Source: Reyranella sp. (GTDB taxonomy: Bacteria; Pseudomonadota; Alphaproteobacteria; Reyranellales; Reyranellaceae). From it: 64,000 nucleotides of DNA. The position numbers and the translations under genes are program-made. The notes under the pieces are model-generated. The model did no database searches. It was not told where the DNA came from and saw nothing but the letters and a program-made list of their open reading frames with translations. The stretch is from positions 62,001 through 126,000 of the forward strand of contig NZ_SCUT01000048.1 in the NCBI RefSeq assembly GCF_004297265.1, written 5' to 3'. This document shows positions 8,810-16,622 of this stretch, piece by piece. Each line of letters begins with the position of its first letter. Within the stretch, counting starts at the first letter, position 1.

Positions 8810-10353
8810 TCGATCCGCGTACCCCCATCCTGGTCGGCGCCGGCCAGATCACCGACACAGCCGGTACGCCGTCGAGCGAACGCTCGAGGGTCGCATTCTG
8901 CGCCGAGGCCGCCAATGCCGCGCTTGAGGACACGAAGGCGGCCATCGGCGGCCATGCGCTCGGCCACTTGGTCGACGCCATTGCCGTCATGGAGTTCTTC
9001 AGCGACATCAGCCCGCGTTTCGCCTCACCCTACGGCCGCTCGAGCAATCCCCCGCAGAGCGTGGCAAATCGGCTGCATGCCGATCCGAAGCAGCTGCTCT
9101 ACACGCACTCGGGCGGCAACATGCCCCAATACCTGGTGAACAAGGTCGCCGAGCAGATCGCCCGGGGAGAGACGGAGCTTGCGCTGATCTGCGGCGCCGA
9201 GCTGTTGCGCAGCACGCAGAACGCCCGCCGCACCAACATGAAGATCGACTGGAACGAGGATCCGGGCGGCGGCGAGCCGACTCGCATCGGCGATCCGCGC
9301 TTCGGCTTCAGCGAGGAGGAAGCGCGCCATGACCTGCGCGCGGCCATCCACTTCTATCCGCTGCTCGAGAACGCCATCCGGGGTGGCCTGAAGCGCGACG
9401 TCGACAGCCACATGAAGGCGATGGGCCGGCTGTTCGAGCGCCTCGCCGCGGTCGCGAAGGCCAATCCTCTGGCCACGCGCCGCGAGGGCTATAGCGCCGA
9501 AGCCCTGTCGACGATCTCTCCGGACAATCGCTGGATCTGCTTCCCCTATCCGCGCCTGATGAACGCCAACGCCATCATCGACCAGGCAGCGGCTGTGCTC
9601 GTCACCTCCGTCGAGAAGGCCCGTGAATGGGGCATTCCGCAGGATCGCTGGGTGTTCCTGCATGGCTGCGCCGACGGCACCGACACCTGGGTCGTGTCGG
9701 AACGCGACAAACTCGACTCCTCCCCCGCCATCCGCGGCTGCGCCCGCATCGCTCTCGACATGGCCGGGAAGAAGGTTTCCGACATCGCCGCCTTCGACCT
9801 CTACAGCTGCTTCCCCTCGGCGGTCGAAGTCGCGATGAAGGAGATCGGCATCGCCGAGGACGATCCTCGCCCGATCAGCGTGACCGGCGGCCTCCCCTTC
9901 TTCGGCGGTCCCGGCAACAACTACGTCACCCACTCGATCGCCGAGATGATGAACGTGGTCCGCGCCAGGCCCGGATCTTTCGGCATGGTGACCGCCAACG
10001 GCAACTATCTCACCAAGCACTCGGCCGGCCTCTACTCGACCGAGCCAACCAAGGGGCCATGGAAGCGCGAGGATCCGAAGAAGTTCCAGGCCGAACTCGA
10101 CGCGCTCCCGAAGCGCAGGGTCGAAACGAGGCCTACGGGGAGCGGCACGATCGAGACCTACTGCGTGACCTACGGCAGGGACGCCCCCGAGCGCGGCTAC
10201 ATCCTGGGCCGCCTGGACAGCACCGGCGACCGCTTCGTCGCCATGACCCCGGACGATCCCGCCCTGGTCGCCAACATGCTGACGCGCGAGCAGCTCGGGC
10301 GTAAGGTGTCGATCTCCGAATCGGGCGGCCGCAATATCTTCCGCCCCGTCTGA
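8806..10353 (+). CDS. Thiolase-like protein (TLP1/SCP2-type) lacking thiolase catalytic residues
   Basis: 515 residues; the ATG overlaps the CoA-transferase stop. The N-terminal ~390 residues align with the thiolase fold (PILVGAGQ start, AELLRST, ANAIIDQAAAVLVTS), and the last ~110 look like the extra C-terminal domain of type-1 thiolase-like proteins. The nucleophilic cysteine of the CxSG motif is replaced by Thr100 (YTHSGGNMP), the GHP histidine by glycine (FFGGPGNNY), and the second cysteine of CxG by a non-cysteine (TANGNYLTKHS). As known for TLP1-type proteins, ordinary thiolytic activity is therefore unlikely; acyl-CoA binding or another C-C bond reaction is possible. Usually annotated as acetyl-CoA acetyltransferase, which the residues do not support. 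Confidence 0.85.
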   Translation: MIDPRTPILVGAGQITDTAGTPSSERSRVAFCAEAANAALEDTKAAIGGHALGHLVDAIAVMEFFSDISPRFASPYGRSSNPPQSVANRLHADPKQLLYTHSGGNMPQYLVNKVAEQIARGETELALICGAELLRSTQNARRTNMKIDWNEDPGGGEPTRIGDPRFGFSEEEARHDLRAAIHFYPLLENAIRGGLKRDVDSHMKAMGRLFERLAAVAKANPLATRREGYSAEALSTISPDNRWICFPYPRLMNANAIIDQAAAVLVTSVEKAREWGIPQDRWVFLHGCADGTDTWVVSERDKLDSSPAIRGCARIALDMAGKKVSDIAAFDLYSCFPSAVEVAMKEIGIAEDDPRPISVTGGLPFFGGPGNNYVTHSIAEMMNVVRARPGSFGMVTANGNYLTKHSAGLYSTEPTKGPWKREDPKKFQAELDALPKRRVETRPTGSGTIETYCVTYGRDAPERGYILGRLDSTGDRFVAMTPDDPALVANMLTREQLGRKVSISESGGRNIFRPV

Positions 10354-10365
10354 GGCGAGGAGACA

Positions 10366-11199
10366 ATGCCGAACGTGCTGAATGCGGCACAGACCGCGGA
10401 GTTCAACGAGAAGGGCTTCACCTATGCGCGCGGGCTGTTCGCGCTGGACGAGGTGAAGCTGTTGACGCGCGCCATGGAGGAAGATCCGGCCGTACGCGAC
10501 AGCATCCTAGATCGCCGCGATGGCGAGGGCCGGTCGACGCGTATCGCCCTCTGGAACCGGGCCGGCGACAGCGTCTATGGCCTCGCCGCCCGCGTCCGGC
10601 GCATGGTCGACACGTCGGCGGCCCTGCTGGGCGGACCGGTCTATCATTTCCAGTCGAAGCTCACGGCCAAGGAGCCGGAGGTAGGCGGCGCCTGGGAGTG
10701 GCACCAGGATTACGGCTACTGGTACTACAACGGCTGCCTGCGCCCCGACATGCTCTCGATCATGATCGGGCTCGACCGCACCAATCGCGAAAACGGCTGC
10801 CTCCAGATCGCCACCGGTTCACACAGGCTCGGCCGCATCGATCACACGCCGCTGTCGCCGACTCAGAACGAGGTCGATCCGAGCCGGATGCCGCACATCC
10901 TGGAGAAGTGCCCTATCGAGTATTGCGAGCTGGAGGCAGGCGACGCGCTGATCTTCCACTGCAACGCGATCCATCGCTCGGATGCAAATCGCTCGCCCAA
11001 CCGGCGCTGGACCCTGCTGATCTGCTACAACAGGGTTGACAACGACACCTTCACGAAGGCCGACGACCGCTATTACGTGCCGCTGCAGCCGGTCGACGAC
11101 GAAGCGATCCGCCGGGCGGGCCTGCGCTTCGCGAGTGGCGACGGGCAGGAGCACTTCGCCAGCAAGCCCTACGTGCCGGACCTGCGGAAGGCGTCATAG
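10366..11199 (+). CDS. Phytanoyl-CoA dioxygenase (PhyH) family protein
   Basis: 277 residues, with GGCGAGGAG shortly before the ATG. This is a 2-oxoglutarate/Fe(II) dioxygenase fold: HQD at 113-115 supplies the first two iron ligands, His203 in CNAIHRSD the third, and Arg214 in NRRW is a candidate 2-oxoglutarate anchor. PhyH enzymes hydroxylate the carbon alpha to a CoA thioester, but bacterial members also act on free acids and many other substrates. In this operon, between a CoA-transferase/thiolase-like pair and an aldehyde dehydrogenase, alpha-hydroxylation of an acyl-CoA is a reasonable guess. Spacing to neighbours is 12 bp and 5 bp. Confidence 0.88.
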   Translation: MPNVLNAAQTAEFNEKGFTYARGLFALDEVKLLTRAMEEDPAVRDSILDRRDGEGRSTRIALWNRAGDSVYGLAARVRRMVDTSAALLGGPVYHFQSKLTAKEPEVGGAWEWHQDYGYWYYNGCLRPDMLSIMIGLDRTNRENGCLQIATGSHRLGRIDHTPLSPTQNEVDPSRMPHILEKCPIEYCELEAGDALIFHCNAIHRSDANRSPNRRWTLLICYNRVDNDTFTKADDRYYVPLQPVDDEAIRRAGLRFASGDGQEHFASKPYVPDLRKAS

Positions 11200-11204
11200 C
11201 GGAG

Positions 11205-12632
11205 ATGCCCGGTCCCAGACTAATCGAAATCCTGCTGAAGCAACGCGAGGCCCAGCTCAAGGACGGTGCGCCGACCGCCGAGCAGCGCATCGACCGGCTC
11301 AACCGCTGCATCGGCGTCCTCGTCGACAGGCGGCACGACATCGAAGCGGCGCTCTCGACCGATTTCGGCGCCCGCTCGCCCACCGTGACGGCATTCGCCG
11401 ACGTCGCGAGTTCGATCGGTCCGCTGAAGCACGCGCGCGATCATGTGCGGCACTGGATGAAGACCGAACGGCGCCGAACGACGCCGCGCATCCTGGGTTT
11501 CCTGGGCGCGCGGGCCGAGATTCGCCATCAGCCCAAGGGCGTGGTCGGCGTGATCAGCCCGTGGAATTTTCCGGTCAACCTCACTTTCGCGCCGCTGGCC
11601 GGCGTCCTCGCCGCCGGCAATCGGGCGATGATCAAGCCGTCCGAGACGACGCCCGCCACATCCGAGTTGCTGAAGCAGATGTTCGCCAGCGCGTTCGACG
11701 AGAGCGAGATCGCAGTCGTCACCGGCGGCCCGGAGGTCGGGCAGGCGTTTTCGTCCCTGCCATTCGACCATCTGGTCTTCACCGGCGCAACCGCGATCGG
11801 CCGCCACGTGATGCGGGCCGCCGCGGAGAACCTTGTGCCGGTGACACTGGAACTCGGAGGCAAGAGCCCCGTCGTCATCGGGCGCTCGGCCGACATGTCC
11901 GTGGCCGCGGCGCGGATCATGAACGGCAAGACACTCAATGCGGGACAGATCTGCCTGGCGCCGGACTATGTGCTCGCGCCGGCCGACCGGCTCCCCGACT
12001 TCGTCGCTGCAGCAAAGACCTCGGTCGGACAGATGTTTCCGAGCATCCGCGAGAGCCCGGACTACACTGCGATCGTCACGGACCGGCACTATGCGCGGCT
12101 GATGGACTACCTGGACGATGCGCGGACCAAGGGCGCCGAGATCGTCGAGATCAATCCGGGTGCCGAGGATCTGCGCCAGCAACCGCATCGTCGCATCGCG
12201 CCGACCTTGATCCTCAATCCGACCGACGAGATGAAGGTCATGCAGGAGGAGGTCTTCGGGCCGCTGCTGCCGGTGAAGGCCTATCACGACGTCCAGGACG
12301 CCATCGACTACATCAATGCCCACGACCGGCCGCTCGGCCTGTACTATTTCGGCAGCGACACGGCGGAGCGCGACCGCGTGCTCGACGGCACGACGTCAGG
12401 CGGCGTCACGGTGAACGACGTAGTCATGCACGTCGCGCAAGAGGAGCTGCCGTTCGGCGGCATCGGCCCGGCCGGCATGGGCGTCTATCACGGCCACGAC
12501 GGCTTCCGCGAGTTCAGCCATCGCAAATCGATCTACCACCAGATCAAGTGGGATCTGGCACCGCTGCGCATGCTGAGGCCGCCCTATGGCGCCGGGCTGG
12601 CGAAGTATCTGGGGATGCAGATCAAGCGCTGA
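11205..12632 (+). CDS. NAD(P)-dependent aldehyde dehydrogenase (coniferyl-aldehyde type)
   Basis: 475 residues with all ALDH landmarks: oxyanion Asn121 in SPWNFP, general base Glu216 in LELGGKSP and nucleophile Cys250 in NAGQICLAPDY. The short N-terminus, IRHQPKGVVGVISPW and the C-terminal FREFSHRKSIYHQ resemble the class-3/coniferyl-aldehyde dehydrogenase branch, which oxidises aromatic or long-chain aldehydes. It is the last gene of the operon starting at 6739 and is followed by a strong hairpin at 12640-12661. In context it would oxidise an aldehyde released after alpha-hydroxylation; the true substrate is unknown. Confidence 0.9.
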   Translation: MPGPRLIEILLKQREAQLKDGAPTAEQRIDRLNRCIGVLVDRRHDIEAALSTDFGARSPTVTAFADVASSIGPLKHARDHVRHWMKTERRRTTPRILGFLGARAEIRHQPKGVVGVISPWNFPVNLTFAPLAGVLAAGNRAMIKPSETTPATSELLKQMFASAFDESEIAVVTGGPEVGQAFSSLPFDHLVFTGATAIGRHVMRAAAENLVPVTLELGGKSPVVIGRSADMSVAAARIMNGKTLNAGQICLAPDYVLAPADRLPDFVAAAKTSVGQMFPSIRESPDYTAIVTDRHYARLMDYLDDARTKGAEIVEINPGAEDLRQQPHRRIAPTLILNPTDEMKVMQEEVFGPLLPVKAYHDVQDAIDYINAHDRPLGLYYFGSDTAERDRVLDGTTSGGVTVNDVVMHVAQEELPFGGIGPAGMGVYHGHDGFREFSHRKSIYHQIKWDLAPLRMLRPPYGAGLAKYLGMQIKR

Positions 12633-12639
12633 AACCAAA

Positions 12640-12661
12640 GGTCCCTCGAGCACGAGGGACC
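12640..12661. terminator. Bidirectional hairpin terminator between convergent genes
   Basis: Perfect 9-bp inverted repeat GGTCCCTCG/CGAGGGACC with a 4-base loop. On the minus strand it is followed by TTTGGTTT, so it best terminates the cupin gene and may also serve the aldehyde dehydrogenase operon. It fills the 36-bp convergent gap. Confidence 0.75.
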
Positions 12662-12668
12662 TCCATCG

Positions 12669-13172
12669 TCAGGCGGCCTTGATGTTCGAGCGCTTGATGC
12701 GGTCGAGATTGGAGCCCTCGATGCGCACCAGCTTCGTCAGACCGTCGCGCTTCGGCGAGTGGACCACGCCGACATCGTAGAAGTGGCTGTCGCCGGGCTT
12801 CAACACGTAGGTCTTCGTGGGCTCGACCAGGGACGGTTCGTCACCCTCGCCCTTCTTGACGATCCGCCAGTCCGTCATCTCGGTGTCGCCGGTCGCCAGG
12901 CCGTAGATCGCCCAGCTGGGACCGTGATCGTGCGGCGCACCGTGCGCGGCCGTCTCGTAGACGTGTCCGCAGATGCAGAAACCCAGTTCCGGATCCTCGT
13001 AGAGCACCTTGCGCGGACGGCACTGGTCGGCGGTCAGATGCTTCGCGACGAACGCCTCGTCGAGCAGCACCTTCGACACCAGCTTGCAGACTTCCTGCTT
13101 ACCCGCATTCCCCGGATCGGCCTTGAGAGCCTGGCGAATGTCGGCGCTCAACTGCTCAAGAGTGTAGGTCAT
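12669..13172 (-). CDS. Cupin protein resembling thiol (cysteine-type) dioxygenases
   Basis: 167 residues from the ATG at 13172; GGAGG lies six bases before it, which rules out the longer upstream frame. His81 and His83 (GAPHDHGPSWAIYG) with His138 (GVVHSP) could form the three-histidine iron site of cysteine-dioxygenase-like cupins, and the sequence HDHG-x-SWAIYGL with later GDSHFYDVG fits that fold. CDO-type enzymes oxidise a thiol to a sulfinate with O2. No partner gene is near, and the substrate cannot be told; other single-domain cupins remain possible. Confidence 0.7.
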   Translation of the reverse strand: MTYTLEQLSADIRQALKADPGNAGKQEVCKLVSKVLLDEAFVAKHLTADQCRPRKVLYEDPELGFCICGHVYETAAHGAPHDHGPSWAIYGLATGDTEMTDWRIVKKGEGDEPSLVEPTKTYVLKPGDSHFYDVGVVHSPKRDGLTKLVRIEGSNLDRIKRSNIKAA

Positions 13173-13269
13173 TCTTGCCTCCGTCTGAATATCCATATTG
13201 GCACGGTGGATACTGGAGAACACCCCTCCAACCCCCGTGGGCAATCGCTCTGCGAGCCAAGCGCGGCCG

Positions 13270-15951
13270 CTAAACGCCCAACCTCTCCAGCGCCGCGCTG
13301 AGCCGAGCCCCGGTCTGCTCGGCCTGCGCCCGGCGCTCGCGCTGCTCCTCGACGACCTCTTCCGGCGCGCGCGCGACGAAGGCCGCGTTGGCGAGCTTGG
13401 CGTCGATCTTACCGACCTCGTCGGTGAGCTTCTTGATCTCCTTCTGGAGGCGCGCGCTCTCGGCCTTGAGGTCGATCACGTCGCCGACCGGCAGGGTATA
13501 GGTCGCCTCGCCGATGACGATCTGCAGCGATGCCTTGGGGGCCGAGGTGGCCGCCTCGACGCCCTCGATGCGGGCCAGCCGCTCGATGGCGGCGCGATGC
13601 GTCTCCAGCCTCGCCGCGGTCGTTTCATTGCCGCCGATCACCAGCAGCCTGAGTTTGGCGCCGGCCGGCACGTTCAGCTCGGCGCGGGCCGAGCGGATGT
13701 CCTGGATCAGCTTTACCAGCCAGCCCATCTCGGCATCCGCTGCGGGATCGATGGACGTGGGCGCCGGCCAGGGCTGGGAAATCAGCGCGCCGTGCTCGGC
13801 GCGGTGGCCAAGTTTGTCCCACAGTTCCTCGGTAATGAACGGCATCACCGGGTGCATCAGCTTCACCGTCTCGCGCAGCACGAAGGCTGTTACGGCGCGA
13901 GTCTCGTCCTTCTCGGGACCATCGGCCCCCTGCACGATCGGCTTGGTCAGTTCGACATACCAGTCGCACACCACGCCCCAGACGAACTCGTAGAGCGTGT
14001 TGGCGGCCTCGTTCAGCCGGAACTCGCCAAGCGCCTTGTCGATCGCCTGGTTCGCGCGGGCGAGCTCGCCCAGCATCCACTTGTTGACCGTCAACTTGGC
14101 CGACGCCGGATCGAAACCCTTCGGCAGCGCTGCGCCGTTCATCTCGGCGAATCGCGTTGCGTTCCACAGCTTGGTCGCGAAGTTGCGCGCGCCCTCGACA
14201 CGCGCCGGTGAGAGGCGCAGCCGGCCAGCTTGCGACGCCGCCAGCGACGTCATGGTGAAGCGCAGCGCGTCGGCACCGTATTTGTCGATCAGCTCCAGGG
14301 GATCGATCACGTTCCCCTTGGATTTCGACATCTTCTGGCCCTTCTCGTCCGTCACCAGCCCGTGCAGGTAGACGGTGCGGAACGGCACCTCCTTCATGAA
14401 GTGCATGCCCATCATCATCATGCGGGCGACCCAGAAGAACAGGATGTCCCAGCCCGTCACCAGCGTGCTGGTCGGGTAGTACTTTGCGAGTTCCGCCGTC
14501 TGGTCGGGCCAGCCCAGGGTCGAGAACGGCCACAGGGCCGAGCTGAACCAGGTGTCGAGCACGTCGGGATCGCGTTCCAGTCCTACGTCCTTGCCGTAAT
14601 GCGCGCGCGCCTCGGCCTTGGCCTCATCCTCGGAGAGCGCCACGAAGACCTTCTTGTCCGGCCCGTACCAGGCCGGAATCTGGTGGCCCCACCAGAGCTG
14701 GCGCGACACGCACCATGGCTCGATGTTCTCCATCCAGCGGAAGAAATCCTCGCGGCCGCGCTCGGGAACGAACTTGACGCGGCCGTCGCGCGCCGCCGCC
14801 AGCGGCGCCTCGGCCAGCTTCTTGGCATCGGCGTACCACTGCTCCGTCAGATAGGGCTCGACCGGCACGCCGCCACGATCGCCGTACGGCACCGCATGGG
14901 TGTGCGGCTCGATCTTCTCGACGAGGCCGAGCTCTTCCATTTCAGCGACGATGACCTTGCGCGCCTCGAACCGGTCAAGGCCGCGATACTTCTCGGGTGC
15001 CTTGTCGTTCACCCGCGCGAACTTGTCGAAGATGTTGATGGCCTCGAGATTGTGCCGGCGGCCGACCTCGAAATCGTTGAAGTCGTGCGCCGGCGTGATC
15101 TTGACGGCGCCAGATCCCTTCTCCGGGTCCGAATACTCGTCGCCCACGATCGCGATCCGGCGGCCCACCAGCGGCAGCACAGCATGCTTGCCGATCAGGT
15201 GCTTCCACTTCGGATCGTCGGGATGCACGGCGATGCCGGTGTCGCCCAGCATCGTCTCGGGCCGCGTCGTGGCGACCACGATGAACTCGTCCGGGCTACC
15301 CTCGATTGGGTACTTGAAGTACCAGAGATGGCCCTTCACCTCGCGCGATTCGACCTCGAGGTCGGAGATCGCGGTCAGCATCTTGGGATCCCAGTTGACC
15401 AGCCGCAGGTCCTTGTAGATCAGGCCTTCGCGGTAGAGTTCGACGAATACCTTGAGCACGGCCTTCGACAGGCCCTCGTCCATGGTGAAGCGCTCGCGGC
15501 TCCAGTCGCAAGAGGCGCCGAGCCGGCGAAGCTGGCTGGTGATGGTGCCGCCGGAATAGGCCTTCCACTCCCAGACCCTGGCGAGGAATTCCTCGCGGTT
15601 CAGCAGCTTCTTGTTGGCGTCGTTCCTGGCCGCGCCCTCGACCGCGAGGCCGATCCCCTCCTGCTCGAGGTTGCGGACGACCACCATCTGCGTAGCGATG
15701 CCCGCATGGTCGGTGCCGGGCTGCCACAGCACGTCGTCGCCCTTCATACGGCGCCAGCGGATCAGCACGTCCTGCAGCGTGTTGTCGAGCGCGTGACCCA
15801 TATGGAGGCTGCCCGTGACGTTGGGCGGAGGGATGACGATGCAATACGGCTGCTTCGGCGACTCGGGATGGGCGCGGAAAGCCCCCGCATTTTCCCATTC
15901 CGGGTAGCGCCGGGCCTCGATTTCCTTGGGGTCGTAGGTCTTGTCGAGCAT
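13270..15951 (-). CDS. valS: Valyl-tRNA synthetase
   Basis: 893 residues. The class I synthetase signatures are present: PPPNVTGSLHMGHALDNT (HMGH at 50-53) and KMSKSKGNVIDPL, with the CP1 editing domain between them (TTRPETMLGDTGIAVHP) and a C-terminal coiled coil (LKAESARLQKEIKKLTDEV and following) that binds tRNA-Val. Charges tRNA-Val in the cytosol and hydrolyses mischarged Thr-tRNA. AAGG lies seven bases before the ATG. An intrinsic terminator ends only about 12 bases upstream of the ATG, so valS either has a very short private leader or is controlled by that hairpin. Confidence 0.96.
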   Translation of the reverse strand: MLDKTYDPKEIEARRYPEWENAGAFRAHPESPKQPYCIVIPPPNVTGSLHMGHALDNTLQDVLIRWRRMKGDDVLWQPGTDHAGIATQMVVVRNLEQEGIGLAVEGAARNDANKKLLNREEFLARVWEWKAYSGGTITSQLRRLGASCDWSRERFTMDEGLSKAVLKVFVELYREGLIYKDLRLVNWDPKMLTAISDLEVESREVKGHLWYFKYPIEGSPDEFIVVATTRPETMLGDTGIAVHPDDPKWKHLIGKHAVLPLVGRRIAIVGDEYSDPEKGSGAVKITPAHDFNDFEVGRRHNLEAINIFDKFARVNDKAPEKYRGLDRFEARKVIVAEMEELGLVEKIEPHTHAVPYGDRGGVPVEPYLTEQWYADAKKLAEAPLAAARDGRVKFVPERGREDFFRWMENIEPWCVSRQLWWGHQIPAWYGPDKKVFVALSEDEAKAEARAHYGKDVGLERDPDVLDTWFSSALWPFSTLGWPDQTAELAKYYPTSTLVTGWDILFFWVARMMMMGMHFMKEVPFRTVYLHGLVTDEKGQKMSKSKGNVIDPLELIDKYGADALRFTMTSLAASQAGRLRLSPARVEGARNFATKLWNATRFAEMNGAALPKGFDPASAKLTVNKWMLGELARANQAIDKALGEFRLNEAANTLYEFVWGVVCDWYVELTKPIVQGADGPEKDETRAVTAFVLRETVKLMHPVMPFITEELWDKLGHRAEHGALISQPWPAPTSIDPAADAEMGWLVKLIQDIRSARAELNVPAGAKLRLLVIGGNETTAARLETHRAAIERLARIEGVEAATSAPKASLQIVIGEATYTLPVGDVIDLKAESARLQKEIKKLTDEVGKIDAKLANAAFVARAPEEVVEEQRERRAQAEQTGARLSAALERLGV

Positions 15952-15962
15952 TGTCTGGCCTT

Positions 15963-15996
15963 AAACGAAAAACGCCACGGTTGCGACACCGTGGCG
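15963..15996 (-). terminator. Intrinsic terminator between popZ and valS
   Basis: Reading the minus strand, an 8-bp perfect stem (CGCCACGG/CCGTGGCG, arms 15973-15980 and 15989-15996, 8-base loop) is followed at once by TTTTTCGTTT. It would end the tolC-popZ transcript 24 bases after the popZ stop. It ends about 12 bases before the valS ATG, so it may also act as an attenuator in the valS leader. Confidence 0.8.
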
Positions 15997-16019
15997 AAGA
16001 ATGGGGGTGGCGCCTGGGG

Positions 16020-16622
16020 TCAGCGGCGGGTCAGCCGGGTAATCTCGCGTTCGACATAGCGTTCGACCATCGGCGGCAGGTTGGTGTCCAGCCAGTCCTT
16101 CAGCATCGGGCGCAGCATCTCCTTGACCAGATCCTCGATGGTCTGACCGCCGACCGACGGGCCCGGATTGGTGGCCGCCGGCGGCGGCACGCTGTCCTGC
16201 ACCGCCTGGTTCAGGCGCGCAAAGGCCGAACTCGCCACGCCCGCCACGCCGGCACCCACTAGCGAATCGGTCTTGGCAGCGCCAATGGGAGCCGGCGCCG
16301 CAGCCGGGGCTTCGGTCGATGGTTGCGGCATCTCCGCCGGGTTCACGGGCTCGACTGCACGTAGCGGTGTCGGTTGTTCATTCGACATGGACTTGGGCTC
16401 TTCCACGATCTCGGTAAGCAGGAGGACATCGTCGTGTGGCGCGGCAGGCGGCGAATTGAGGGGCGGTGCTGGCGGTATCACAGGCGGACGCTCTCCCGAA
16501 TTTGCATTCCGCAGGCTTCCGACCTGCGCCCGTGCCTCGTCATCCGAGATGATCTTGCGGATGGACGCCAGGATGTCGTCCATCGACGGGTCTTTGTTCG
16601 GGCCGGTCTTGCCGTCGCTCAT
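16020..16622 (-). CDS. popZ: Polar organizing protein PopZ (DUF2497)
   Basis: 200 residues with the two conserved PopZ ends: an N-terminal helix SMDDILASIRKIISDDEA (residues 13-30) and a C-terminal oligomerisation region IEDLVKEMLRPMLKDWLDTNLPPMVERYVEREITRLTRR type (residues about 160-199), separated by a proline/alanine-rich disordered linker. PopZ self-assembles at alphaproteobacterial cell poles and anchors ParB-parS and signalling proteins. The linker is about 120 residues, somewhat longer than in Caulobacter. The ATG overlaps the tolC stop (ATGA), so the two are coupled, and a terminator follows. Confidence 0.93.
   Translation of the reverse strand: MSDGKTGPNKDPSMDDILASIRKIISDDEARAQVGSLRNANSGERPPVIPPAPPLNSPPAAPHDDVLLLTEIVEEPKSMSNEQPTPLRAVEPVNPAEMPQPSTEAPAAAPAPIGAAKTDSLVGAGVAGVASSAFARLNQAVQDSVPPPAATNPGPSVGGQTIEDLVKEMLRPMLKDWLDTNLPPMVERYVEREITRLTRR

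Noticed and set aside
11036-12682. 548-codon open frame overlapping the aldehyde dehydrogenase gene
   Set aside because: Arg/Ala-rich shadow in another frame of a complete ALDH.
14230-16059. 609-codon open frame antisense to valS
   Set aside because: Shadow frame. Its product is a low-complexity H/R/D/L-rich sequence, while ValS has full motifs on the other strand.
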